Of a stretch of DNA of 64,000 nt, positions 42,586 through 50,815 are shown in pieces (position 1 is the first letter of the stretch; each line of letters begins with the position of its first letter). Below the pieces are notes generated by a model. It did not search any database. It was given only the letters and a program-made list of their open reading frames with translations, and was not told the DNA's origin. The translations under genes were made by a program, and so were the position numbers. The stretch is from Candidatus Woesearchaeota archaeon (GTDB taxonomy: Archaea; Nanobdellota; Nanobdellia; Woesearchaeales; JACPBO01): assembly GCA_030651135.1 (NCBI GenBank), contig JAUSCS010000013.1, forward strand, positions 62,001-126,000. Direction: 5' to 3'.

Positions 42586-43446
42586 TTATTTAATCAACGC
42601 ATTCCAATCATTTGAGAATCTTTCAATGCCTTTGTCAGTTAATTGGTGCGATATATTGAAGTCAGGCCAATTCTTTTTAAGATCAATGTTTTGGTAGGCA
42701 ATTTCTTTAAGGCCATTAGATTTGCATATGTAATCATTAGGCATCGGCATGCCTATTTCTGACCATTCTTTTAATAGTTTATAGGGTGCGGTAACAATAT
42801 CAGAACCAAGGTGCAATGCGCATAAAAGGTGTTCGATATTTCTGACACTTGCAGTAAGCACCTCTACATGTTTATCGCCATTCTTATACATTTCCAAAAT
42901 ATTTTTTATCAAACCCATCCCGTTTTCACCAATATCATCAAGCCTGCCAATAAATGGTGACACAAAGACATTGCCTTTTGAAGCGCCTTTTGTCGCAGCG
43001 TACACAGCAGAAGCCTGCTCTTGCGAAAAGCAAAGCGTCATATTGACGCGCATGTTTTCTTTTATTGACTGCTCAGCAGCCTTCAGCCCTTCTCTTGTTA
43101 TTGGCAGCTTTATGTGGGCGTTTGGAATCCATTCGTACATTTCACTTGCTTCTTTGATCATTTCGCTGCTTGATATATCTGCATCAGCATACACTTCAAT
43201 GGAAACAGAGCCAGAAGGAATTAGTCTTGAAATCTCATCTACAACTTCATGATAGAAGGCATATATTTCTTCTTTAGCGAATTTTTCGCCTTTTTCAAAG
43301 CGCTCGCGAGCAATTGGATTTTTAGAAATTAATGTAGGATTTGTAGTCTGGCCGTCAAGAAAGCCCAAAATACCCATGATTTGCCTGGTTTCATTTGGAT
43401 CTCCGCTGTCCAAAAATATTTTTGTTCTTAAATTTTCAGGTTTCAT
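42586..43446 (-). CDS. Transaldolase-family enzyme
   Basis: A 286-residue TIM-barrel enzyme of the transaldolase/fructose-6-phosphate aldolase family. FLDSGDPNETRQIMGILGFLDGQ and TTNPTLISKNP are the N-terminal signature, the Schiff-base lysine is in HIKLPITREG, and MTLCFSQEQASAVYAATKGA is the next strand. It transfers a dihydroxyacetone unit between sugar phosphates, supplying pentose or erythrose phosphates. It overlaps the coiled-coil gene by 4 nt. Full transaldolase versus the shorter aldolase cannot be settled by eye. Confidence 0.88.
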   Translation of the reverse strand: MKPENLRTKIFLDSGDPNETRQIMGILGFLDGQTTNPTLISKNPIARERFEKGEKFAKEEIYAFYHEVVDEISRLIPSGSVSIEVYADADISSSEMIKEASEMYEWIPNAHIKLPITREGLKAAEQSIKENMRVNMTLCFSQEQASAVYAATKGASKGNVFVSPFIGRLDDIGENGMGLIKNILEMYKNGDKHVEVLTASVRNIEHLLCALHLGSDIVTAPYKLLKEWSEIGMPMPNDYICKSNGLKEIAYQNIDLKKNWPDFNISHQLTDKGIERFSNDWNALIK

Positions 43447-43901
43447 TTTTTTCCAAAATAAAATATTTTGTCAACAGCAACCTCATCCGGGGAGAAATGA
43501 ACTTCCTGGCCTTTTATGGTCTGCTTCATATTTCTCTTTGGCTCGATTCTTGTTTCCTGCTCTGGTTTTTCAGCAGTTTTTTCATGCTGTTTAACTTCAA
43601 TATCTCTGTTCAGTGAAGCTACATCCTGCCTTAATTTTTCAATGTCATCAACAATGCTGCTCAGCTTTGCATTTAAATTGTTGATCTCCTTTTCCATCTT
43701 CTGGTTGTACTCGTTCATTCTGCTTCTTAGAAATGTGAATCCTTCATCGTCTGGTTTTACTTCTTCCTTTATCTCCTCGCCCTCTGATCCGCCGACTATT
43801 CTTTTAGCCTGCTCATAGGCGTCTTCAGCAGATTCAGCAGTGCCTGTTCTTAGAAGCTCTTTTGCAAGATTGTTTATTTTATTTACGATTTCGAAGTCCA
43901 T
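43443..43901 (-). CDS. Coiled-coil hypothetical protein
   Basis: A 152-residue protein. The N-terminal helix MDFEIVNKINNLAKELLRTG with EDAYEQAKRIVGG is followed by a long coiled coil (about residues 60-105, ending LRQDVASLNRDIEVKQ) and a conserved-looking end, SPDEVAVDKIFYFGKK. It is translationally coupled to the transaldolase gene. No function is apparent. Confidence 0.6.
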   Translation of the reverse strand: MDFEIVNKINNLAKELLRTGTAESAEDAYEQAKRIVGGSEGEEIKEEVKPDDEGFTFLRSRMNEYNQKMEKEINNLNAKLSSIVDDIEKLRQDVASLNRDIEVKQHEKTAEKPEQETRIEPKRNMKQTIKGQEVHFSPDEVAVDKIFYFGKK

Positions 43902-43935
43902 GATTAAAAAGTAATGCAGAGTTATTTAAATGTTT

Positions 43936-44427
43936 TTATTTTATTTCTTTCCCAAGAACATATGCCTTTTCATTAGGCCTGTAATGGCTTGCAAGCTCTC
44001 CTTCTATTTTGAAGCCGTTCTTTTTGTAGAATTCTAAATCAGCCTCATTTTCAGACAACGCTGCTTCGATTTTTGCAGTTTTTATTTTGCCGTCTTTGAT
44101 GTGTTTTCTTATTTTCGAGTCTAGAAAATCCATGATCTCCTTTTTAACCTTCTCATCCTTTCCGACAAGATGATTGTATTTGAATCTTATGTGCTTATTG
44201 TTGATAGTTTTCTCCTCTATCTTCAGCAAAGCCCCGCCAATAACTTTGTTTTTATCATATGCAAAGAAAACCCCTCCTAGCTCAGAATTTTCTTTGTCTT
44301 TTCTGTCTAAATATTTTTTTACTTCTTCCAGGGATTTATAGAATACATTATGCGCAGGATATGCCTTTTTGCATAAGAGCAAAAATTCACTAACATCTTC
44401 TTTTTGATACCTTTTAAATTCAATCAT
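43936..44427 (-). CDS. GNAT-family N-acetyltransferase-like protein
   Basis: A 163-residue protein with a GNAT layout: IEFKRYQKEDVSEFLLLCKK at the start, GGVFFAYDKNKVIGGALLKI as the central strands and DLEFYKKNGFKIEGELASHY as the C-terminal motif B. The acetyl-CoA loop is not obvious, so activity is uncertain. ATG at 44427 has AAGGTGG upstream; a GTG three codons earlier overlaps it. Confidence 0.7.
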   Translation of the reverse strand: MIEFKRYQKEDVSEFLLLCKKAYPAHNVFYKSLEEVKKYLDRKDKENSELGGVFFAYDKNKVIGGALLKIEEKTINNKHIRFKYNHLVGKDEKVKKEIMDFLDSKIRKHIKDGKIKTAKIEAALSENEADLEFYKKNGFKIEGELASHYRPNEKAYVLGKEIK

Positions 44428-44525
44428 ATCAACCACCTTTCAATATTTAAGTATGGCTTTAAGGCTTATAAACTCTTCGCTTTTATGATTACGAAACTCG
44501 TTGAATTGCACAGAAAGAGTTATAA

Positions 44526-45704
44526 ATGATGAAATTTGCCTTTGTTAAAATGCTGGCAAAACGCGCTCTTAACATCGCACCATCTGCAACCTTGGCAATA
44601 GATGCAAAGGCAAAGCAGCTCAAGAAAAATGGCGAGGACATAGTTGTTTTCGGAGCTGGACAGCCGGATTTTTCCACTCCAGACAATATAAAGCAGGCTG
44701 CGATAAAGGCAATAAATGATAATTTTACAGGCTACACTCCTTCCGGCGGCATAATTGAATTAAAGCAGGCAGTTGCTGCAAAATTAAAAAGAGACAATAA
44801 TTTGACTTATGATCCTTCTGAAATACTGATAAGCTGCGGCGGAAAGCATACATTGCATAATATCATGCAGGTTCTGTTAAACAAAGGCGATAAAGTAATT
44901 CTTCCAACTCCTTACTGGGTAAGCTATGAAGAGCAGATTAAATTAGCAGAAGCAAAGCCCATTTTTGTAAAAACAGACAAAAAATTCAAGATAACAGCTG
45001 ATAAAATTGCAGAAAAAATAAATAAAAAAACAAAATTAATCATTTTAACTTCTCCGAGCAATCCAACCGGAGCAGTAATTGACGAGGAAGAATTAGTTAA
45101 GATAGCAGATTTAGCTATAAAAAATAACATTTATGTGATTTCAGACGAGGTTTATGAATTTTTTATTTATGATGGGAAAAAACAGTTTTCAATTGCATCT
45201 TTGAATGATCAAATAAAAGCTCTTACAATAACAGTTAATGCTGTTTCAAAAACATATTCAATGACGGGCTGGCGAATAGGCTATTGCGCCGGGCCGAAAG
45301 AAATAATAAATGCAATGGACAATTTACAGAGCCATACAACATCAAATCCAACTTCAATTGCGCAGAAAGCTGCATTGGAAGCATTGAACGGGCCGCAGGA
45401 TTCTGTTAAAATAATGGTTGATGAGTTTGACAAAAGAAGAAAGTACATGACAGAAAGATTAAACCAAATAAAAGGGATCAGCTGCAGCCTTCCTGAAGGC
45501 GCTTTTTACTGCTTCCCGGATATAAGCAAAACAAAATTAGGCTCAATAGACTTTTCAAACAGATTGTTGGACGAAGCAAAGGTTGCAGTTGTGCCTGGAA
45601 TTGCATTTGGATCAGACAAGCATGCAAGGCTGAGCTATGCAACTTCAATGGATGACATAAAGAAAGGGATGGACAGGATAGAAGAGTTCTGCAATAAATT
45701 GTAA
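44526..45704 (+). CDS. Class I/II PLP-dependent aminotransferase, aspartate type
   Basis: A 392-residue aminotransferase. The PLP lysine is in VSKTYSMTGWRIGY; TSPSNPTGAVIDEEEL, the N-terminal GAGQPDFSTPDNI, and YVISDEVYEFFIYDG are family motifs. It resembles aspartate aminotransferases of the AspC-Ib type and likely makes aspartate or aromatic amino acids from 2-oxoacids. Substrate range cannot be narrowed. It stands alone with a promoter 55 nt upstream. Confidence 0.9.
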   Translation: MMKFAFVKMLAKRALNIAPSATLAIDAKAKQLKKNGEDIVVFGAGQPDFSTPDNIKQAAIKAINDNFTGYTPSGGIIELKQAVAAKLKRDNNLTYDPSEILISCGGKHTLHNIMQVLLNKGDKVILPTPYWVSYEEQIKLAEAKPIFVKTDKKFKITADKIAEKINKKTKLIILTSPSNPTGAVIDEEELVKIADLAIKNNIYVISDEVYEFFIYDGKKQFSIASLNDQIKALTITVNAVSKTYSMTGWRIGYCAGPKEIINAMDNLQSHTTSNPTSIAQKAALEALNGPQDSVKIMVDEFDKRRKYMTERLNQIKGISCSLPEGAFYCFPDISKTKLGSIDFSNRLLDEAKVAVVPGIAFGSDKHARLSYATSMDDIKKGMDRIEEFCNKL

Positions 45705-45714
45705 TCAGTGGTTC

Positions 45715-46314
45715 TTAATAATTCTTATTATCAAGAATCAAATCATCGCCAAATCCTTCAAAAGAATTGTTTAAAGGCAAGTATGGTTTTGCGAATAATC
45801 GAAGAGTGACTCCTTCTGACTCGACTTTTGTTTTTCTCGAGAACCCTCTTGCAAGAACTAATCTTGTTGAACTTTGATTCAGCCATGGCTCTTCAGGAAT
45901 TGCGCAAATAACACCCGGCACTTTTTCTCCCCTGATCATATGCTCCCAGGCATCGCTTAAACGAGCAGCCAAAGTAAGCGGGTAATCTGGATGTAAAAAG
46001 AGCTGGTCAATATAAACAGCATTTTTATCAAATGCCTTAAGGCTGTTGTGAATGGAATCCTCTTTGCTTTCAAATTCAGGAATGTAGGATAAACTGTATG
46101 CCAGTACATAGCCAACCAGCCTGCCTTCAGATTTTTCCATAACCAATGAAAATGGCATTCTTGCCCTTGCTGCAATATCATCATAGCTCAGGTGATACTC
46201 ATAAAACCCCCTTTTAGGCGCACTTCTATCAAGATTTTGTTTTGAGACTTGCGCTCTTATAAAATGCTCATAAATCTGTTCAGCATCAGCAGCTTTTGGC
46301 ATTCGGATTATCAT
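45715..46314 (-). CDS. GNAT-like acetyltransferase
   Basis: A 199-residue protein with the acetyltransferase pattern: IRMPKAADAEQIYEHFIRAQ, SLVMEKSEGRLVGYVLAYSL, then YIDQLFLHPDYPLTLAARLSD where the acetyl-CoA loop should be, and SSTRLVLARGFSRKT at the C-terminal side. The canonical Q/RxxGxG/A is replaced by PLTLAARL. Identity is likely only at the fold level. Confidence 0.6.
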   Translation of the reverse strand: MIIRMPKAADAEQIYEHFIRAQVSKQNLDRSAPKRGFYEYHLSYDDIAARARMPFSLVMEKSEGRLVGYVLAYSLSYIPEFESKEDSIHNSLKAFDKNAVYIDQLFLHPDYPLTLAARLSDAWEHMIRGEKVPGVICAIPEEPWLNQSSTRLVLARGFSRKTKVESEGVTLRLFAKPYLPLNNSFEGFGDDLILDNKNY

Positions 46315-46418
46315 ATCAGGCAGAAATCATTATTTATTTATAAATATTTACAAATCACTATTGCAATTGCATTTTATACATATATTTGACACACTAAAAA
46401 CAAAACAGGTTCGGTAGC

Positions 46419-46428
46419 TTTATAAATA
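46419..46428 (+). promoter_or_regulatory. TATA box of Cys-repeat membrane protein
   Basis: TTTATAAATAAG is centred about 27 nt before the ATG at 46451, giving a leaderless transcript. Confidence 0.5.
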
Positions 46429-46450
46429 AGCTTTAATTAATATTATCATT

Positions 46451-47485
46451 ATGTTAAGTAAAACCTCAAAAATCCTTTTAGGGGTGTATGCTTTTTTGTT
46501 ACTGGTAATCTTACTCACCTTTTCAGATGACTTCGGAACTTTTTTACTTCTTGGAACAGGAGTATTTACTTTAATTATGTCGATATTTGTTGTGAAAGAC
46601 ATAAAAAAATTAAAAAATTCTTTAGCTTCAAGAATTTTGAGTGTTGTGTTAATTGGCTTAATTTTGTATTCAGCAATTATGCTTTTTTATGGTTTGGGAA
46701 ATATCGGCATTGGCGATAAAGGGTTTCTCTTTGCATTTACTTCGTTGATTTATTTGGTTTTTTCAGGATTATCTATAATAATAGGGGTCATTTTAGTTAT
46801 CATGAGTAAAAATCAAAATGTTCGAAACAATCCTAACAAAATTTTATCAATAATTCTACTGGCAGTTTTAATACCCTTATTTTATAGCACAGCTGTATCT
46901 GGAATGGCAAGATTAACAAATAACCCGGGATTCTGCACGATGCACATTGAAATAAAAGAGAATTCTTTTATTTTTAGGGAAAGAAGTAAGGATTCTTGTA
47001 TTCTTAGAGTTGCTTTGGATACTTCAAATGTTGCTTATTGCAACCAAATAAAGGATACTTATGCAGATGTATTAAACTCACAAAAAAACAGCTGCATTCT
47101 CAATATTGCGAGAGATTTAGGAGATGCTAACATTTGTTATCAAATAACAAATGATGAGGAGAAACAAGGAAGATGTATCGAAAATATTGCTGAAAAATTA
47201 GGAGACCTTGCATTATGTGAAGCACCCGGCGTCATTAATAAAGATTCATGTTATTATGGAATTGCAAGAGAAAGTAATAATGGAAATCCAGAACTCTGCA
47301 ATTATATTAAAGATAATGAAGCAAGATACCATTGTTATAGCATAATTGCTATAGATAAAAGAGACACAAGTATTTGTGAAAAGTATTTTCCTTCAAACGA
47401 AGTTTTAATACAAGAGGGAGTAAATCCTGCTTACTATTCTAAGGAAGAATGCATTAAGGATGCTGCTAAGGGTGCTTTCAATTAA
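46451..47485 (+). CDS. Membrane protein with extracytoplasmic Cys-repeat domain
   Basis: A 344-residue protein. Residues 1-155 hold five hydrophobic spans. The following domain (about 160-344) consists of five or so repeats of the form SC-3-IA-8-C-xxI-8/10-C: SCILRVALDTSNVAYC, SCILNIARDLGDANIC, RCIENIAEKLGDLALC, SCYYGIARESNNGNPELC and HCYSIIAIDKRDTSIC. Twelve or more cysteines at regular spacing suggest a disulfide-tied solenoid outside the cell. The family is unknown to me. It overlaps the convergent HTH-CBS gene by 4 nt. Confidence 0.75.
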   Translation: MLSKTSKILLGVYAFLLLVILLTFSDDFGTFLLLGTGVFTLIMSIFVVKDIKKLKNSLASRILSVVLIGLILYSAIMLFYGLGNIGIGDKGFLFAFTSLIYLVFSGLSIIIGVILVIMSKNQNVRNNPNKILSIILLAVLIPLFYSTAVSGMARLTNNPGFCTMHIEIKENSFIFRERSKDSCILRVALDTSNVAYCNQIKDTYADVLNSQKNSCILNIARDLGDANICYQITNDEEKQGRCIENIAEKLGDLALCEAPGVINKDSCYYGIARESNNGNPELCNYIKDNEARYHCYSIIAIDKRDTSICEKYFPSNEVLIQEGVNPAYYSKEECIKDAAKGAFN

Positions 47486-48021
47486 ACTTTCTTCAACAAA
47501 TCCGCCTTTGTTATCAGCCCTTCTAACTTGCCTTTGTCGGCAACAAGTATGATCGGATAATGCTTCAGCAGATCACTTACCAGGCCCATTGATGAGTTTT
47601 TTGATATTATCGGCGGCGTTTCCTCCATTATGTCTTTTAATTCCAGCGATGCAATGTCCTTGCCTATGTTGTTTATTATTGTCGCTTCTGAAACAATGCC
47701 GACAACATTATTCCGCTCTACAATCGGAACCTGCGATATTGCATGCTTTCTCATCAGCTTTATCGCCTCATCAACCTTGTCATTGGGCTTTAAGGAAATT
47801 ATCTTTTTAATCATGAGCTGCTCTGCCTTTGGATCTTTTTCCTCTTTAAAGGAAGTCAGCACTTCAAAAAGCTTCTTTGTTTTTGTGTAAGAAGGCTCGA
47901 TTAATCTTGCTTCGAGCTTTGCGATGAAGCTCTGCGATACATTGGCCAGCTTAGCGAGATCTGACTGCGTTATCCCGAGCTTCTTTCTCAGCAGCCTTAT
48001 TTCTTCAAGTTCATGCGGCAT
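47482..48021 (-). CDS. HTH-CBS transcriptional regulator
   Basis: A 179-residue regulator. Residues 5-55 are an XRE-type helix-turn-helix (LRKKLGITQSDLAKLANVSQ, SFIAKLEARLIEPSYTKTKK). Two CBS domains follow (about 68-120 and 125-179), which bind adenosyl compounds such as AMP, ATP or SAM. The same fusion is widespread in archaea. The gene is divergent from metK, and two inverted repeats lie between the two promoters. A role in sensing adenosyl-ligand levels and controlling metK is inferred from this arrangement. Confidence 0.88.
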   Translation of the reverse strand: MPHELEEIRLLRKKLGITQSDLAKLANVSQSFIAKLEARLIEPSYTKTKKLFEVLTSFKEEKDPKAEQLMIKKIISLKPNDKVDEAIKLMRKHAISQVPIVERNNVVGIVSEATIINNIGKDIASLELKDIMEETPPIISKNSSMGLVSDLLKHYPIILVADKGKLEGLITKADLLKKV

Positions 48022-48041
48022 AAAAGCTATAAATCATAACC

Positions 48042-48053
48042 TATATTTAAATT
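48042..48053 (-). promoter_or_regulatory. TATA box of HTH-CBS regulator
   Basis: TTTAAATATAG on the minus strand is about 25 nt upstream of the ATG at 48021, leaderless spacing. Confidence 0.5.
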
Positions 48054-48054
48054 T

Positions 48055-48086
48055 ATTCCTATTGGAATATTATTTTCAATAATATT
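48055..48086. promoter_or_regulatory. Two inverted repeats, likely operator sites, between regulator and metK
   Basis: ATTCC-TATT-GGAAT (48055-48068) and AATATTATT-TTC-AATAATATT (48066-48086) overlap each other and lie between the two divergent TATA boxes. The second abuts the metK TATA-like ATTTATAAATAA (48084-48095). A dimeric HTH protein bound here could block both promoters. Confidence 0.5.
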
Positions 48087-48197
48087 TATAAATAAGAATA
48101 AATGAGGGCATGGTATGTTTGTTTATTTAAGGGTGGAATTACATGTCTAGTTTTCTTTTCTTTAGTTTAAAACACAACGAAACAAGGAGGAATTAAA

Positions 48198-49412
48198 ATG
48201 GCAAAAACATATTTTGTAACAAGCGAAAGCGTGACAGAAGGCCATCCGGATAAGATCTGCGACCAGGTAAGCGATGCGATAGTCGACAATCTGTTTGCGC
48301 AGGATCCTATGTCGAGAGTGGCAGTTGAAACAATGACAACAACGGGATTAGTAATATGCGCAGGCGAAGTCACAACAAGAGGATATGCAGATGTGCAGAA
48401 GATTGTGAGAGCTACACTGAAGGACATAGGGTATACAGATCCGCAATTCGGAATTGACTGCGAGGATGCTGGCGTTTTGGTTTCAATCCACGGCCAAAGC
48501 GCGAATATTTCACAGGGAGTTACAGAAGGAGCAGACCATGAGCAGGGAGCAGGTGATCAGGGAATGATGTACGGCTTTGCATGCAATGAAACTCCTGAGC
48601 TGATGCCTTTGCCGATAATTCTGGCTCATAAACTGACAAGAAGAATGGCCGAAGTCAGAAAAAATGGTGAGATAAAACATATCGGGCCGGATGGGAAATC
48701 GCAGGTAAGTGTTGAGTATGAAGATGGGAAGCCAAAAAGAATAGATGCGGTTGTTATTGCGCAGCAGCACAAAAAGGACATTTCAGAAGATGAACTAAAG
48801 AAAGAAATCCTTGAAAAAGTTGTAAAGCCTGTATGCGGCTATATGATGGATGCCAAGACAAAAGTCCATATCAATGCAACAGGCGTATTCGTGATTGGAG
48901 GCCCTGAAGGTGATACAGGAGTTACAGGAAGAAAGATAATTGTTGATTCTTACGGCGGAGTCGGCCGTCATGGCGGCGGCGCTTTCAGCGGAAAAGACCC
49001 AACCAAAGTTGACAGAAGCGGGGCTTATGTCTGCAGATATGTTGCAAAAAACATTGTTGCAGCAGGCCTGGCTGACAAGTGCGAAGTTGCTTTAAGCTAT
49101 GCAATCGGAGTTGCAGAGCCCACATCAATAAATGTTGACTGCTTTGGCACAAACAAGATTCCTGAAGATAAGATAAATGAGCTTGTAAGGAAACATTTTA
49201 ATTTAAAGCCGCGCGGCATAATTGAAAGCTTAAAGCTGAGAAACCCGATCTACAGGGAAACAGCAAATTACGGCCATTTCGGAAGAGAGCCTGTTGTGAA
49301 AGACGTGAAGATCGACATCAACGGAAGAACAACTGTGTTTGAGAACATTGAATTCTTCACATGGGAGAAGACTGACAAAGCAGAGATACTAAAGAAAGAA
49401 GCCGGGCTGTAA
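48198..49412 (+). CDS. metK: S-adenosylmethionine synthetase, bacterial type
   Basis: A 404-residue enzyme making SAM from methionine and [31 protein letters not shown] and [20 protein letters not shown] are hallmark motifs. It is the bacterial MetK family, not the divergent archaeal MAT family (COG1812) that most archaea use, which suggests transfer from bacteria. Translation starts from a strong AAGGAGG. The leader, about 80-90 nt from the TATA box, has no recognisable SAM riboswitch. Confidence 0.95.
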   Translation: MAKTYFVTSESVTEGHPDKICDQVSDAIVDNLFAQDPMSRVAVETMTTTGLVICAGEVTTRGYADVQKIVRATLKDIGYTDPQFGIDCEDAGVLVSIHGQSANISQGVTEGADHEQGAGDQGMMYGFACNETPELMPLPIILAHKLTRRMAEVRKNGEIKHIGPDGKSQVSVEYEDGKPKRIDAVVIAQQHKKDISEDELKKEILEKVVKPVCGYMMDAKTKVHINATGVFVIGGPEGDTGVTGRKIIVDSYGGVGRHGGGAFSGKDPTKVDRSGAYVCRYVAKNIVAAGLADKCEVALSYAIGVAEPTSINVDCFGTNKIPEDKINELVRKHFNLKPRGIIESLKLRNPIYRETANYGHFGREPVVKDVKIDINGRTTVFENIEFFTWEKTDKAEILKKEAGL

Positions 49413-49414
49413 GT

Positions 49415-50128
49415 TTATTTTATTTTTTTCTTTTTTGTAAAGTCCTCAACTTTAACTATATCGCCTGTTTTTATTCTTTCTTCCATCATCTTTTCTCCGA
49501 TCTTCATGGTTTTCCTGATAACATCTTCAGGAATTTCAATTTTGAAGTCATTCTTTAATTCATATAAAAAATCAAATAAATAAACCGGGAAAATATAGTC
49601 TCCTATTTCAGTCTGGTGCACGCTTTCCTTCATTATGACATTCCAATCAATATTGAATTTTTCTATTAATGAAGCAGCATCATCCCTATCTTTCTCCCTT
49701 TCAGTTGCGCATTTGAGCATTATTATGTCTTCAGGCGAAATTATTTTTATAATTAAATTGCCAAATTCGTGGGTTTCTTTGACTCTGCTCAATATTGAAT
49801 CGGATATTTTCAGGCTTATGACCTCATTTAAGAACAGATTAAATCTTGTATCTCTGCCTTCCATCATTATTGGCTTGTTTTTTGCGATTTCATAATGCGG
49901 GAATATGATTTTTACATTCTTTTTTTCATTAAAGCCTATTTCGTATAAGGCGATCTTTACCAGCTCAAATGGTTTTTTATTTAAAAAAACCAAATCTACA
50001 TCCTTTGTTTCTGTTTTTGCTCCGTAAAACATCATTGCAGAGCCGCCAATAGCCAGGCATTCAGCTTTTTCATCAAGCTTTGCTCCTAAAAGATTGAATA
50101 ATTCATTTTGCCCGGTTATGTTGATCAT
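49415..50128 (-). CDS. Nucleotidyltransferase-fold protein, AbiEii/DUF6036-like
   Basis: A 237-residue protein. The motif IGGSAMMFYGAKTETKDVDLVF has the GSx...DxD pattern of the polymerase-beta nucleotidyltransferase fold used by AbiEii and MNT toxins. SPEDIIMLKCATEREKDRDD is the C-terminal helical motif found in these families. Its start overlaps the upstream HTH gene by 4 nt. The pair resembles an AbiE-like toxin-antitoxin; the toxin role is inferred from arrangement. Confidence 0.75.
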   Translation of the reverse strand: MINITGQNELFNLLGAKLDEKAECLAIGGSAMMFYGAKTETKDVDLVFLNKKPFELVKIALYEIGFNEKKNVKIIFPHYEIAKNKPIMMEGRDTRFNLFLNEVISLKISDSILSRVKETHEFGNLIIKIISPEDIIMLKCATEREKDRDDAASLIEKFNIDWNVIMKESVHQTEIGDYIFPVYLFDFLYELKNDFKIEIPEDVIRKTMKIGEKMMEERIKTGDIVKVEDFTKKKKIK

Positions 50129-50751
50129 TCTCTATACGCCTCTAAATCTGCTTTGTTAAAAGGAATGAAAATGCCCCAATTTTTCTCAATGTCCTTGAAA
50201 TCTGACGACCTTATCCCTTTTATGATGTGCTTGTCTTTGGTTTTTCCTTTAAGCAATGCATTCCTTGTTCTTTCATCTATTTTCTTCACCCTGATTGTTT
50301 TTCTTGCAACATCATATAAGGCTCCTATTTTTCTTGTCATTTGCTCTTTTTTTGCAAATTCCAGCAATTTTGGCCAGCTCTTTATTCTATTGAACAAGCC
50401 CAAAGCAGCCAGGATTGTCCTGAAATCGCCCTCTTTAACTGCCCTCACTATCGCTTCTTCAACTGTAAGCTCATGATCATGAATCCTGTATTGCTGCGCA
50501 GTGAACAGCTTGACCTTTGAATTCTCATTTATTATATCATACAGCCCTTTGAATCCAGTTTCAGGCTTTTTTATTGTTCTGATCCTGTACATTCTTATTT
50601 TCCTTCCCCCATAGCCGGTTTCAACCAGGCCTTTTTTCCTTAGCTTCCAAATCGTGTTTATGGCGGTTCTTTTAGATACATTCAGCCTTTTGGCTGCTGT
50701 GCCTATTGTCTGCAGTCCTTCAAGCATTTTTGCTGTTTTAGTTAGATCCAT
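50125..50751 (-). CDS. Winged-helix protein, candidate antitoxin/regulator of the nucleotidyltransferase
   Basis: A 208-residue protein with a DNA-binding N-terminus: LQTIGTAAKRLNVSKRTAIN then LRKKGLVETGYGGRKIRMYR, a classic winged helix. The remainder contains FKGLYDIINENSKVKLFTAQ and AIVRAVKEGDFRTILAALGL. It is coupled to the nucleotidyltransferase gene by a 4-nt overlap. By analogy with AbiEi it would repress the operon and neutralise its partner. Confidence 0.7.
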   Translation of the reverse strand: MDLTKTAKMLEGLQTIGTAAKRLNVSKRTAINTIWKLRKKGLVETGYGGRKIRMYRIRTIKKPETGFKGLYDIINENSKVKLFTAQQYRIHDHELTVEEAIVRAVKEGDFRTILAALGLFNRIKSWPKLLEFAKKEQMTRKIGALYDVARKTIRVKKIDERTRNALLKGKTKDKHIIKGIRSSDFKDIEKNWGIFIPFNKADLEAYRE

Positions 50752-50815
50752 TTACATCACTTTTTTTATTATTTTGAGTGATGTATGAGAATTAATATTT
50801 AAAGGTTACTGTTTT

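Noticed and set aside
48096-48197. SAM riboswitch in the metK leader
   Set aside because: No paired core or conserved SAM-riboswitch segment could be found in this AT-rich leader.
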